Shown here: positions 1 through 8,312 of the stretch, in pieces
Layout: the number at the start of each line of letters is the position of its first letter
Numbering within the stretch: the first letter of the stretch is position 1
From: Bacteroidetes bacterium UBA5697
Lineage (GTDB): Bacteria > Bacteroidota > Bacteroidia > B-17B0 > Aurantibacillaceae
DNA: 64,000 bases
Direction of reading: 5' to 3'
Assembly (NCBI GenBank): GCA_002420145.1
Contig: DIHL01000021.1
Location: forward strand, 22,416 to 86,415
Translations under genes and position numbers: made by a program
The notes under the pieces: model-generated
Told to the model about the DNA's origin: nothing
Seen by the model: the letters and a program-made list of their open reading frames with translations, nothing else
The model's database searches: none

Positions 1-143
1 TTCGTTTGTTTGGAAAGCCTACTACTCGTCCGTATAGAAGAATGGGAGTTGTATTAACATATGATAATTTACAATCAGATGTAAATGCCGTGAAACAAAG
101 AGCTATAGATTTATCAAAACAAATTTCAATCATTAACAACTAA
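1..143 (+). CDS. purT: Phosphoribosylglycinamide formyltransferase 2 (PurT), C-terminal end only
   Basis: The reading frame is open from the window edge (first full codon at 3) to a TAA at 141-143. The peptide starts RLFGKPTTRPYRRMGV and matches the conserved end of PurT, the ATP-grasp enzyme that formylates GAR from formate in purine synthesis. That tail is very characteristic, but only 46 residues are visible. Its stop overlaps the ATG of the next gene by one base (TAATG), so the two are probably translated from one message. Confidence 0.8.
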   Translation, partial: RLFGKPTTRPYRRMGVVLTYDNLQSDVNAVKQRAIDLSKQISIINN

Positions 144-688
144 TGAAATTAAATTTTCTCATAGCTTTTGTATTACTGAACCTCAATTTATTTTCTCAAC
201 AAATAAACTTTGCTGACCATTTAAAAAAAACAGCCATTGCAAAATTACAAAGTGGCGATTCTCTGGTTTATTACCAGTGCCATGTAGATAGTGCTAGTCA
301 AGAAATTACAACATCTAACGGTAAAAAAATAAAAACAAAAAAGAAACGAATTACCTTAACGGAAAAGTTTGTGATTTACAAAACAGATACAGTCTATCAT
401 TGCAAATATTACAACTCATCCATCACAAACTATCCTAACAAAAAATTTCCTTATTTAACTTTAAAAGAAGTTGCTAATTGGGAATTTGAATTAAAAGAAC
501 AAAAACAATTAACTCATACCGAAATATTGATGTTTGCCTTGTTAGAAACAAAGACTCACGCTATTACTCATTACGAACTAAACATAAATAAAACTTGTCC
601 TAACGAAATTATTATAAAAGGCAAACATATCAATGAGCAATTTATTGTTGAGGGAAATTATATCCTCAGTAAATCATTAAACTATTAA
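143..688 (+). CDS. Small exported protein of unknown function
   Basis: A 181-residue protein with a clear signal peptide (residues 1-19, hydrophobic core LIAFVLLNLNLFS followed by QQ) and no further membrane segment, so it is probably periplasmic or outer-membrane associated. The rest is lysine- and threonine-rich with predicted beta strands; no family is recognised. The start is fixed by the TAATG overlap with the purT stop, which suggests co-expression with purT but says nothing about function. Confidence 0.65.
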   Translation: MKLNFLIAFVLLNLNLFSQQINFADHLKKTAIAKLQSGDSLVYYQCHVDSASQEITTSNGKKIKTKKKRITLTEKFVIYKTDTVYHCKYYNSSITNYPNKKFPYLTLKEVANWEFELKEQKQLTHTEILMFALLETKTHAITHYELNINKTCPNEIIIKGKHINEQFIVEGNYILSKSLNY

Positions 689-750
689 AGCATAACTGTT
701 TGCCCTTCATTATTATTTATTAAAAAAATCATTCTATTTATTTTTATAAA

Positions 751-778
751 AAAAGCCTTTGCAAATGCAAAGGCTTTT
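751..778. terminator. Bidirectional terminator hairpin
   Basis: Perfect 12-bp stem (AAAAGCCTTTGC / GCAAAGGCTTTT) with a 4-base loop AAAT. The A-run and T-run on either side let it act on both strands, between the 143-688 gene and the oppositely oriented paaE. Confidence 0.8.
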
Positions 779-801
779 CTAAAACTTAATAATACAGCTA
801 A

Positions 802-1878
802 TTAGATAGCATCAAAATCCACTACTAATTTTTCTGTTAATGGATGTGCTTGACAAGTTAAAATAAAACCATCTTCAACTTCTGCTTCTGTTAATGCAAA
901 GTTATTATCCATCTTCGCTTTTCCTTCAATAACTTTAGCACGGCAAGTACAACATACAGCTCCTTTGCAACTAAATGGAGCATCTACGCCAGCCTCAATA
1001 GCAGCATCTAAAATAGTTAAACCACCTGTGTTTAATTTCATGGTTGTTTCAATACCGTATTGAATAACCGTTATCTCACTATTTACATCTGCACCAGTAG
1101 GCTCATTGCTAGAAACTTTATTAACCGCATCAACTACAGCACTAAAATATTCGATATGAATTTTTTCATGAGCAATTTTTAAAGTTTCTAATGCTTGTTT
1201 AATATTTTCCATCATTGGTCCTGGACCGCAAATAAAATATTCGTCTGCATTTACACCGCCATAATTTTCTATAATAGCTTTTACTTTGTCAATCGTTAAC
1301 AATCCTTTTTGTAAATCACTCACTTGAGTTTTAGGATTATCATAAACATTTAATACTTTTAATTTATCAGAATAATCAGTCGCTAATTTTTCTAATTCAG
1401 CTTTAAAAATCACAGAATCTTCATCTCTATTAGCATACACTAAAGTAATATGACTTTGTTTCTCAATATATAATACACTTTTTAAAATACTCATCATCGG
1501 AGTAATACCACTTCCACCTGCAAATAACACATAATGTTTTTTGTTATTTCCAGATAAAATTGAACTAAAGTTTCCCATTGGAGTCATTACCTCAACAGTA
1601 TCACCAGCTTTCCAGCTACGGTTAATTAATGTAGAGGCGCGTCCGTCTTGTACTTCTTTTACGGCAACACGTAATTCTTTTTCGCTATATGGGCTAGTGC
1701 AAATACTATATGAACGACGAATTTCTTCTCCGTTTACATTTAACTTGATGGTTATATATTGTCCTTGTTTAAATTGATATTCGTGTTGAATTGCTAAAGG
1801 AACGTCAAAAGCCACTGATACGGCATCAGCTGTTTCTCTTCGAACATCTTTAACTTTTAAGGTATGAAATCTTGCCAT
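802..1878 (-). CDS. paaE: Phenylacetyl-CoA 1,2-epoxidase, reductase subunit PaaE
   Basis: This is the electron-transfer subunit of the phenylacetyl-CoA epoxidase. It passes electrons from NAD(P)H through FAD and a 2Fe-2S cluster to the PaaAC di-iron centre. In order it has an FAD domain with RSYSICTS, a nucleotide domain with GGSGITPMMS, and a C-terminal plant-type ferredoxin domain with the pattern C-x4-C-x2-C plus a distal Cys. The ATG at 1878 (MARFHTLKV) is preferred over the upstream TTG at 1899, because a TATATTTG box lies at 1916-1923 and leaves a normal short leader. It is divergent from paaA, whereas paaE usually closes a paaABCDE operon. Confidence 0.93.
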   Translation of the reverse strand: MARFHTLKVKDVRRETADAVSVAFDVPLAIQHEYQFKQGQYITIKLNVNGEEIRRSYSICTSPYSEKELRVAVKEVQDGRASTLINRSWKAGDTVEVMTPMGNFSSILSGNNKKHYVLFAGGSGITPMMSILKSVLYIEKQSHITLVYANRDEDSVIFKAELEKLATDYSDKLKVLNVYDNPKTQVSDLQKGLLTIDKVKAIIENYGGVNADEYFICGPGPMMENIKQALETLKIAHEKIHIEYFSAVVDAVNKVSSNEPTGADVNSEITVIQYGIETTMKLNTGGLTILDAAIEAGVDAPFSCKGAVCCTCRAKVIEGKAKMDNNFALTEAEVEDGFILTCQAHPLTEKLVVDFDAI

Positions 1879-1915
1879 TTTTTTGTTTTTAGGTTGCAAA
1901 AATAGATATAAAAAA

Positions 1916-1923
1916 CAAATATA
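1916..1923 (-). promoter_or_regulatory. Probable -7 box for paaE
   Basis: On the minus strand this reads TATATTTG, a match to the Bacteroidota TAnnTTTG -7 element, about 38 bases before the chosen paaE start. No good -33 TTG is seen at the usual distance, so the call rests on the -7 box only. Confidence 0.45.
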
Positions 1924-2056
1924 TTAGAAAGAGCCTAAAAATTAGCATTTTATCCTTCAATCTCATATAAATCATTGGGTTAATAAGATTTTAGAAACAT
2001 AATTAAACTTCACATGATTTTAGCTGTTTAAATGGTATTAATTTGCTCATAAAAGG

Positions 2057-2088
2057 TTTGAAAAAAACGCAGCAATAGCTTATATTTG
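2057..2088 (+). promoter_or_regulatory. Promoter of the paaABC operon
   Basis: TTTG at 2057-2060 and TATATTTG at 2081-2088 are separated by 20 bases, a full Bacteroidota housekeeping promoter. It ends 25 bases before the paaA ATG. Confidence 0.75.
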
Positions 2089-2113
2089 TATAATTCGTAA
2101 ACTAAATAACAAA

Positions 2114-3055
2114 ATGGAAGTCAACAAATTTGAAGATGTGTTTGAAGGCAAATTAGCCAAAAACGAAATGGTTGAACCAAAAGATTGGATGCCAGACAAT
2201 TACCGTAAGCATTTAATCCGTCAAATATCTCAACATGCTCATTCTGAAATTGTAGGAATGTTACCTGAAGGAAATTGGATTACACGTGCCCCAAGCCTTC
2301 GTTCAAAAGTGGTTTTATTAGCTAAGGTACAAGATGAAGGTGGACACGGTTTATACCTATACACAGCTGCTGAAACTTTAGGCATTAGCCGCGATGAATT
2401 ATTAGATAATTTACACACTGGTAAAGCAAAATATTCGTCAATATTTAATTATCCAACTTTAACATGGGCCGATATTGGCGCTGTAGGTTGGTTAGTAGAT
2501 GGCGCTGCTATCATGAACCAAGTGATGTTGCAACGTACATCTTATGGGCCTTATGCTCGTGCAATGGTTCGTATTTGTAAAGAAGAGAGTTTTCATCAAC
2601 GTCAAGGTTTTGAAATCATGACTCGTTTAGCTTTTGGAACAGAAGATCAAAAAGCAATGGCGCAAGATGCATTAAATCGTTGGTGGTATCCAACCATGAT
2701 GATGTTTGGTCCGCCAGATGCAGAATCACCAAATAGCGAAAATGCTATGAAATGGAGAATTAAGCGTGAAACAAACGACCAGTTACGTCAACGTTTTGTA
2801 GACCAAACAGTTCCTCAAGTTCAGTATTTAGGATTAACAGTTCCTGATGCAAATTTAAAATGGAACGAAGCCAAAAAAGGATACGATTTTAGCGAACCAA
2901 ATTGGGTTGAATTTAAAAACGTGATTAGCGGAAATGGACCTTGTAACAAAGAACGTTTAGCAGCTCGTAACAAAGCTCATAACGATGGCGCTTGGGTAAG
3001 AGAAGCGGCGCAAGCATTTGCAAAAAAACGTAACGAAATTTACGTGGCTGCATAA
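2114..3055 (+). CDS. paaA: Phenylacetyl-CoA 1,2-epoxidase, catalytic subunit PaaA
   Basis: Oxygenase subunit that epoxidises the aromatic ring of phenylacetyl-CoA in the cytoplasm, the committed step of aerobic phenylacetate catabolism. At 313 residues it has the normal length. The two ExxH di-iron motifs are visible as DEGGH and EESFH, together with family-typical stretches such as MLPEGNWITRAPSL and YARAMVRICKEESFH. It is first in a same-strand run with paaB and paaC and has its own strong promoter. Confidence 0.97.
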   Translation: MEVNKFEDVFEGKLAKNEMVEPKDWMPDNYRKHLIRQISQHAHSEIVGMLPEGNWITRAPSLRSKVVLLAKVQDEGGHGLYLYTAAETLGISRDELLDNLHTGKAKYSSIFNYPTLTWADIGAVGWLVDGAAIMNQVMLQRTSYGPYARAMVRICKEESFHQRQGFEIMTRLAFGTEDQKAMAQDALNRWWYPTMMMFGPPDAESPNSENAMKWRIKRETNDQLRQRFVDQTVPQVQYLGLTVPDANLKWNEAKKGYDFSEPNWVEFKNVISGNGPCNKERLAARNKAHNDGAWVREAAQAFAKKRNEIYVAA

Positions 3056-3146
3056 AAAAGAGATAAGTTATACGTTTTGAGTTATTAGATTTAAATAATT
3101 TCAAAAAACAAACAACAACATTCAAACAACCAATAACTAATTTAAA

Positions 3147-3434
3147 ATGAGTGATAATCAAGGCCCAGTTTGGGAAATATTTTTACAAAAAAAAGCAGGT
3201 CAACCATTTGTGCACTGCGGCAGCTTACATGCATTTGATAAAGAAATGGCTTTACAAAATGCAAGAGATTTATACACACGTCGTAATGAAGGGGTTTCTA
3301 TTTGGGCAGTTCCATCTAATGCAATTGTAGCAAGTAGCCCTGAAGACATTGGTCCTTTCTTTGAACCAGCGAATGATAAAGTTTATCGTCATCCAACATT
3401 TTATCAAATTCCGGATGCTATAGGCCATATGTAA
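3147..3434 (+). CDS. paaB: Phenylacetyl-CoA 1,2-epoxidase, subunit PaaB
   Basis: A 95-residue structural subunit that bridges PaaAC heterodimers in the epoxidase complex. The family pattern is intact: GPVWEIFLQKK at the start, HCGSLHAFDKEMALQNARD, the segment RRNEGVSIWAVPS and a closing YRHPTFYQIP. It lies 91 bases after paaA in the same orientation. Confidence 0.96.
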   Translation: MSDNQGPVWEIFLQKKAGQPFVHCGSLHAFDKEMALQNARDLYTRRNEGVSIWAVPSNAIVASSPEDIGPFFEPANDKVYRHPTFYQIPDAIGHM

Positions 3435-3452
3435 TTATTAATTGAAAGATTT

Positions 3453-3540
3453 TGTCACTTCGAGCGAAGTCGAGAAGTGTTCTTTAAAAATTAAATATTA
3501 TACCATTAAAAAAAGATGCTGAAACAAGTTCAGCATGACA
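3453..3540. repeat. Two dispersed palindromic repeats between paaB and paaC
   Basis: Copy one (3453-3483) contains TTCGAGCGAAGTCGAG. Copy two (3515-3540) contains TGCTGAAACAAGTTCAGCA and is the exact reverse complement of the unit at 8174-8198. Both types recur elsewhere in this window. Transcripts running from paaB to paaC would carry these hairpins. Confidence 0.85.
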
Positions 3541-3605
3541 TTAAAACACTCAGCAACCTTTGCGAAAAACCTTTGTGTTCTTTGCGGTTAAAGAAAAAAA
3601 ATAAA

Positions 3606-4364
3606 ATGACAACACAAGACGCATTATTTCAATATACACTTCGATTAGGCGATACTAATTTAATTTTAGGTCAGCGCTTAAGTGAGTGGACTGGTCATGG
3701 ACCATTTTTAGAAGAAGACTTAGCATTAACTAATATAGCATTAGATATTACTGGTACTGCAAAATCATTATTAGAATACGCAGCTAGCATTGAAGGTAAA
3801 GGAAGAACAGAAGATGATTTAGCCTATTTTAGAAACGATAGACAATATTTTAATGCTCAAATTACGGAACAACCAAACGGCGATTATGCTAGAACGATTG
3901 TTCGTCAAGCGATCATAGATTGCTTTGATTTTTATTTTTATAATGAATTAGCAAAAAGTAAAGATGAAACTTTAGCTGGCATTGCTCAAAAATCAATCAA
4001 AGAAGTCACTTATCATTTACGTCATACATCATCTTGGGTAGAACGTTTTGGAGATGGCACAGAAGAAAGTCATAACAAAGCTCAAACAGCTGTAAACGAA
4101 TTATGGCAATATACTGGAGAGTTATTTGAAATGAATGAAGTGGATGCTGTTTTAATAAAAGAAGGCATTGCTGTTGATTTAAATATCGTGAAAGCAAAGT
4201 GGGAAAAACATATTACTGAATTATTAGAAAAATCTACTTTAACAAAACCAGAAAATGTATTCATGCAAACTGGTAGTCGTAAAGGAATTCATACAGAACA
4301 TTTAGCGTATATCTTAGCAGAAATGCAAGCATTGCCTCGTATGTATCCTGATGCAAAATGGTAA
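3606..4364 (+). CDS. paaC: Phenylacetyl-CoA 1,2-epoxidase, structural subunit PaaC
   Basis: A ferritin-like, largely non-catalytic partner of PaaA needed for substrate binding and complex stability. The product is 252 residues from the ATG at 3606 (MTTQDALFQYTLRLGDTNL), the normal length. A longer frame from 3516 only translates the palindromic repeat and adjoining intergenic bases, so it was not used. Family signatures include GQRLSEWTGHGP, EYAASIEGKGRTEDDLAY, SWVERFGDGTEES and a C-terminal MPRMYPDAKW-like end. Confidence 0.96.
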   Translation: MTTQDALFQYTLRLGDTNLILGQRLSEWTGHGPFLEEDLALTNIALDITGTAKSLLEYAASIEGKGRTEDDLAYFRNDRQYFNAQITEQPNGDYARTIVRQAIIDCFDFYFYNELAKSKDETLAGIAQKSIKEVTYHLRHTSSWVERFGDGTEESHNKAQTAVNELWQYTGELFEMNEVDAVLIKEGIAVDLNIVKAKWEKHITELLEKSTLTKPENVFMQTGSRKGIHTEHLAYILAEMQALPRMYPDAKW

Positions 4365-4417
4365 AATCAAAGTAGTTTTAATAAGAAGTTAATCATTTAA
4401 TACTAAAACAATATACC

Positions 4418-4765
4418 ATGAAACATTTTTTATTAATTCTTTTTTCGTTTTTTACTTTAGCAATTTATTCTCAGGTTGCGCCTACTCCAAAAATAAAAAT
4501 TGCCAGATCGCAATTTACAAAAGCAAAAACGATACGCGAAATCCTTCCGTCATTTCCAAAAAATTGTCCTATTAGTGAATATAGATTTGCAATAGAAACA
4601 CCACAATTAAAAAAATCAATTACAATAAAAAATAATAAAATTACCTCAGACCTTAAATCAATTGTTAAAAGCATGAAGGCTGGACAAAAATTTTATATCG
4701 AAAACATCAAATCAAATTGTAAAAGTCCATTTAAAACTAAACATATATTCGTTATTACCAAATGA
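4418..4765 (+). CDS. Small exported protein, paralogue of the next gene
   Basis: A 115-residue product with a signal peptide (residues 1-19, ending AIYSQV). The mature part contains an F..AK.IREILP segment that parallels F..AVYVKDIVP in the following gene, and both end in a short beta-rich K..I.VITK tail, so the two look like tandem duplicates. No known family was recognised. It is unusual for exported proteins to sit between paaC and paaD, whose products work in the cytoplasm. Confidence 0.6.
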   Translation: MKHFLLILFSFFTLAIYSQVAPTPKIKIARSQFTKAKTIREILPSFPKNCPISEYRFAIETPQLKKSITIKNNKITSDLKSIVKSMKAGQKFYIENIKSNCKSPFKTKHIFVITK

Positions 4766-4817
4766 GCTTTAAAATTTAATACAAATTATTTTTGATTACA
4801 TATAACACAAGCGAAAC

Positions 4818-5171
4818 ATGAAAAAACTACTTTCAATTTTCTTAGTATTTATTTCTTCATTTCTTTTTTCTCAAACAAAAGAGTCTAATGAAACAAAAAT
4901 TTCTGTAGAAAACTTTAAAAAAGCTGTATATGTAAAAGATATAGTTCCTGAATTACAATCTAATTATGATGTTATTCACGCTGAATATACGTTCTTGAAA
5001 AAAGGCATTAAGCACCAAGAAGCTGCTGTAGGCAACAAACTACCTATATCCCTATTAAATTACACTTTCAGTTCAGGTAATATTATTTATATTGAATTAA
5101 AGGTAAAGGTTTCAGACAATACAAAATCACCTAAAATTTTAGCGATAACTAAAAAAATAACTATAGAGTAA
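4818..5171 (+). CDS. Small exported protein, paralogue of the previous gene
   Basis: A 117-residue product with a signal peptide (residues 1-19, SSFLFSQ cleavage region). It shares length, export signal, the F..A...KDI.P segment and the closing ILAITKK pattern with its upstream neighbour. The stop overlaps the ATG of the 36-residue peptide (TAATG at 5169-5173), which implies translational coupling. Function unknown. Confidence 0.6.
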   Translation: MKKLLSIFLVFISSFLFSQTKESNETKISVENFKKAVYVKDIVPELQSNYDVIHAEYTFLKKGIKHQEAAVGNKLPISLLNYTFSSGNIIYIELKVKVSDNTKSPKILAITKKITIE

Positions 5172-5281
5172 TGTCATCATTTAAAGAATCTTGGAAAAAA
5201 CTATCACCTTACTTTGTTGATATATGGCAGTACATTGTCATTATCGTAATTATGATTATAGCTGCTATTTTTATTCTTTAA
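5171..5281 (+). CDS. 36-residue single-span membrane peptide
   Basis: The ATG at 5171 overlaps the previous stop, and the frame ends with TAA at 5279-5281, three bases before the paaD start. The peptide begins MSSFKESWKKLSPYFVDIW and ends in a long hydrophobic helix, VIIVIMIIAAIFIL. The layout is a charged amphipathic N-terminus followed by one membrane segment at the extreme C-terminus. Tight coupling on both sides argues that it is real. No family recognised. Confidence 0.55.
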   Translation: MSSFKESWKKLSPYFVDIWQYIVIIVIMIIAAIFIL

Positions 5282-5284
5282 ATT

Positions 5285-5776
5285 TTGAGCTATACTAAAG
5301 AACATATCCTTTCTCTACTTTCCGAAATTCCAGATCCTGAAATTCCAGTCATCTCAATTATTGAATTAGGTGTAATTAGAGACATTGATATTACTGATGA
5401 TTCTACTATTGCTTTAAAAATCACTCCTACCTACTCTGGCTGCCCGGCCATGAAACAAATAGAGGATGATGTGAGGAAAAAATTGACAGAAAATGGGTTT
5501 ACAACTATTACAATTAACACCATTTTTTCTCCTCCATGGACAACCGATTGGATAACTCCAGAAGCCAAAGAAAAATTAAGAATTTACGGAATTGCGCCTC
5601 CTGAACATAGTACTGAAGATAAAAGCTGGTTAACAGGCAAAACAAAATCAATAGCGTGTCCTCGATGCAAATCACAAAACACTAAATTAATCTCTCAATT
5701 TGGCAGCACCGCTTGTAAAGCACTTTATCAATGTCAGGATTGCTTGGAGCCATTTGACTATTTCAAGTGCATTTAA
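5285..5776 (+). CDS. paaD: Phenylacetate pathway protein PaaD (MIP18/DUF59 family)
   Basis: A 163-residue protein of the iron-sulfur assembly-like MIP18 family that is needed to mature the PaaABCE epoxidase. The N-terminal domain shows PDPEIPVISIIELGVIRDI and the PTYSGCPAM motif with its conserved Cys. A C-terminal zinc-ribbon-like part has CPRCKS and CQDC. The start is TTG at 5285, since no ATG fits and the alignment to the family begins there. It follows the small membrane peptide with a three-base gap. Confidence 0.92.
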   Translation: MSYTKEHILSLLSEIPDPEIPVISIIELGVIRDIDITDDSTIALKITPTYSGCPAMKQIEDDVRKKLTENGFTTITINTIFSPPWTTDWITPEAKEKLRIYGIAPPEHSTEDKSWLTGKTKSIACPRCKSQNTKLISQFGSTACKALYQCQDCLEPFDYFKCI

Positions 5777-5848
5777 ACTAGGATTATTCGACTAAACTTT
5801 ATTTTTATATTACGAAATAAGCATTATCTTAGCTTAAAGTATTTTGCC

Positions 5849-7354
5849 ATGATAAGTAAGTCTTTTTTTAATCTCCTCGTCAATAATTTTCTTGAGCATG
5901 TTTTTGTTTTAAATAGTAAAAAAGAAATTACTTTTCAAACAGAAAACAACTCTTCTCTTTTAGGCTTTACAAATGATGAAATTCTAAAAAAAGGATTTCA
6001 ATCTTTATTTATCAATCCTCAATTCTCATTAAATGAAATATTAGACAAGGCTAAAAAATATGGGGAATTTTACGGAACAGAAAATTTTGAACACAAATCA
6101 AAAAAATATATTAATGTAGCTTTTCGTGTTTTATATCAAGAAGATGAGCCCTCAAAAGAGCAGATGTTTGTTTTTTATTTAAGAGACAATACTCAACAAA
6201 ATTTGGTTAGAAAAGATATTATCAAAAAAAGCTTAACTATTGAAAATCTCTCTAAATCACGTAAAATTAGAGATGGAAAAATTAATGAAGCGATTTATGA
6301 AATACTAGAATCTTCATCCAGAGCTATGCATGTAACGAGAGTAAATGCATGGTTGTTTGATAAAGATAAAACAGAAATTCAATGTATCGGAAATTTTGAT
6401 TCAAGAGAAAATAAATTAGTTCCTCAAAGCTCTTTGCCTCGAATTGCGATGCCGTTATATTTTAATTTATTTGAAACAGAAAAAATTATTATTACCCGAG
6501 ATACTTTTAATGACCCAAAAATAATTGAGTTGTTAGATTTTTATTTAAAGCCACACGACATACAATCTTTAATGGACTTTCCTGTTCGTATAGAAGGTGA
6601 AATGGTTGGGGTAATTTGTTTTGAAAATGTTGGAGCTCCAAGAGAATGGAGTTTACAGGAACAAAAATATGGTTTAGTAGCAGCTCAAATGCTATCTCTT
6701 ACTATTGAATCACATAATAAACAACTTGCTAAAAAAGCGCTAGAATTAGCATTAGAAGAACAAACTATTTTATTACAAGAAGTTAATCATCGTGTAAAAA
6801 ACAATTTAAGTATTGTGGCTAGTTTAATGAATTTACAAAGCGAAAAATCACATGATGATTACCATAAGCAATTATTTATGGAATGTAGAAATCGTTTAGA
6901 TTCTATTGCTTCTGTTCACGAACTAATTTACAAAGCTAAATCATATTCACACATCAACTTTAAAGAATACCTTAATCAAATTATTGAGCACATTTCTAAT
7001 TCCTACAAATCATTCAATCATATCAAAATTGTAAAAGGTATTACTGATGTTCATGTAGATATTTCATCAGCCATTCCAATGGCATTAATTGTGAATGAAT
7101 TAATTACTAATGCCTACAAACATGCTTTTACTAATAAAACAGATGGCGTTATTGAGGTTTCTCTTTTAGAAAACAATAATCAAGTTTTCTTAACTATCAA
7201 AGATAACGGTAATGGATTTGACAAAACGATTATTCCTAAAAATTCCATTGGTATGGACATTTTAAGTGGACTCATTGATCAAATTGAAGGAACTTGCAAT
7301 TTAACAAGCGACGATAAAGGAACTGTATATAAAATTTCTTTTTCCAAAAAATAA
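5849..7354 (+). CDS. PAS-GAF sensor histidine kinase of the HisKA_2 type
   Basis: A 501-residue cytoplasmic kinase without membrane spans. A PAS-like region (about 10-125, with LGFTNDEIL) is followed by a short coiled linker, a GAF domain (about 145-290, ending VAAQMLSL), a HisKA_2 dimerisation domain with the phospho-acceptor in NHRVKNNL (His314), and an HATPase domain with NELITNAYKHAF and DNGNGFD. No response regulator is adjacent. Its place between paaD and paaG suggests a link to phenylacetate or general carbon sensing, but that is inference from position. Confidence 0.85.
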   Translation: MISKSFFNLLVNNFLEHVFVLNSKKEITFQTENNSSLLGFTNDEILKKGFQSLFINPQFSLNEILDKAKKYGEFYGTENFEHKSKKYINVAFRVLYQEDEPSKEQMFVFYLRDNTQQNLVRKDIIKKSLTIENLSKSRKIRDGKINEAIYEILESSSRAMHVTRVNAWLFDKDKTEIQCIGNFDSRENKLVPQSSLPRIAMPLYFNLFETEKIIITRDTFNDPKIIELLDFYLKPHDIQSLMDFPVRIEGEMVGVICFENVGAPREWSLQEQKYGLVAAQMLSLTIESHNKQLAKKALELALEEQTILLQEVNHRVKNNLSIVASLMNLQSEKSHDDYHKQLFMECRNRLDSIASVHELIYKAKSYSHINFKEYLNQIIEHISNSYKSFNHIKIVKGITDVHVDISSAIPMALIVNELITNAYKHAFTNKTDGVIEVSLLENNNQVFLTIKDNGNGFDKTIIPKNSIGMDILSGLIDQIEGTCNLTSDDKGTVYKISFSKK

Positions 7355-7386
7355 ATCCCAATTTTAGCTCATTAAATAAACCTATT

Positions 7387-8163
7387 ATGAGCTACATACT
7401 TTCAGAATTAAAAGATAAAGTCATGGTTATTACCCTTAACCGTGCAGATAAATTTAACAGCTTTAATCGCGAAATGGCACTAGAGCTTCAGAGCATTTTA
7501 GATAAAGCTGAAACTGATGAAAATGTTAGAGCAATAGTTTTAACTGGAACAGGAAAAGCATTTTGTGCTGGACAAGATTTAGCAGAAGCTATAGATCCAA
7601 ACGGACCTGGAATTGCTAAAATTGTGGATGAGCATTACAATCCAATTATTTTAAAAATCCGTAAAATAGAGAAGCCAATTATAGCTGCCGTAAATGGCGT
7701 AGCTGCTGGTGCTGGTGCTAATATTGCTTTGGCTTGCGATATAGTTACAGCAACAAACTCTGCCTCTTTTATCCAAGCATTTAGTAAAATTGGATTGATT
7801 CCTGATAGCGGTGGCACGTTCTTTTTACCTCGCTTAGTAGGTTTTCAAATGGCGACTGCTTTAATGATGACTGGTGATAAAGTAACTGCAACCGAAGCTC
7901 AGCAAATGGGCATGATTTATAAAGTTTTTGCTGATGATTCATTTATGAATGATGTGTTGGTCTTTGCAAATAATTTAGCCAATATGCCAACAAAAGGCTT
8001 AGGATTAACTAAACGTTTATTAAACGAAAGTTTATTCAATACTCACGAAAAACAACTAACACGTGAAGGCATTATACAAGTAGATGCCGCTAACACATAC
8101 GATTATTCGGAAGGAGTAAATGCCTTTTTAGAAAAACGCAAGCCTGATTTTAAAGGAAAATAA
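7387..8163 (+). CDS. paaG: 1,2-epoxyphenylacetyl-CoA isomerase PaaG (crotonase family)
   Basis: A 258-residue crotonase-fold enzyme. In the pathway it converts the ring epoxide to the oxepin-CoA. The crotonase signatures are present: LNRADKFNSFN near residue 20, FCAGQDLAE at the first oxyanion strand, AAVNGVAAGAGANIALACD, and PDSGGTFFLPRLVG, which is typical of PaaG/PaaB-type members rather than general enoyl-CoA hydratases. It begins 33 bases after the kinase gene on the same strand. A generic enoyl-CoA hydratase is the main alternative. Confidence 0.85.
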   Translation: MSYILSELKDKVMVITLNRADKFNSFNREMALELQSILDKAETDENVRAIVLTGTGKAFCAGQDLAEAIDPNGPGIAKIVDEHYNPIILKIRKIEKPIIAAVNGVAAGAGANIALACDIVTATNSASFIQAFSKIGLIPDSGGTFFLPRLVGFQMATALMMTGDKVTATEAQQMGMIYKVFADDSFMNDVLVFANNLANMPTKGLGLTKRLLNESLFNTHEKQLTREGIIQVDAANTYDYSEGVNAFLEKRKPDFKGK

Positions 8164-8173
8164 TTGGTATAGA

Positions 8174-8230
8174 GTCATGCTGAACTTGTTTCAGCATCTC
8201 ATCAGACCCTGAAACAAGTTCAGGGTGACT
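8174..8230. repeat. Two palindromic repeats of the CTGAAACAAGTTCAG type
   Basis: 8174-8198 is the exact reverse complement of 3515-3539. The second unit, 8205-8229, has the same core but GACCCT/AGGGTG ends. They form a head-to-head pair after paaG and could end its transcript. Confidence 0.8.
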
Positions 8231-8312
8231 TCACTTTATTAAACTACTTATTGTTTACAATTTTCTTGTATCTCTCCTGCAAAAAAGACGTTATAAGCTT
8301 AATTTTACTCTT

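Noticed and set aside
3516..3605. N-terminal extension of PaaC starting MLKQVQHD
   Set aside because: These codons come from a dispersed palindromic repeat and intergenic bases. Family members start at the ATG at 3606.
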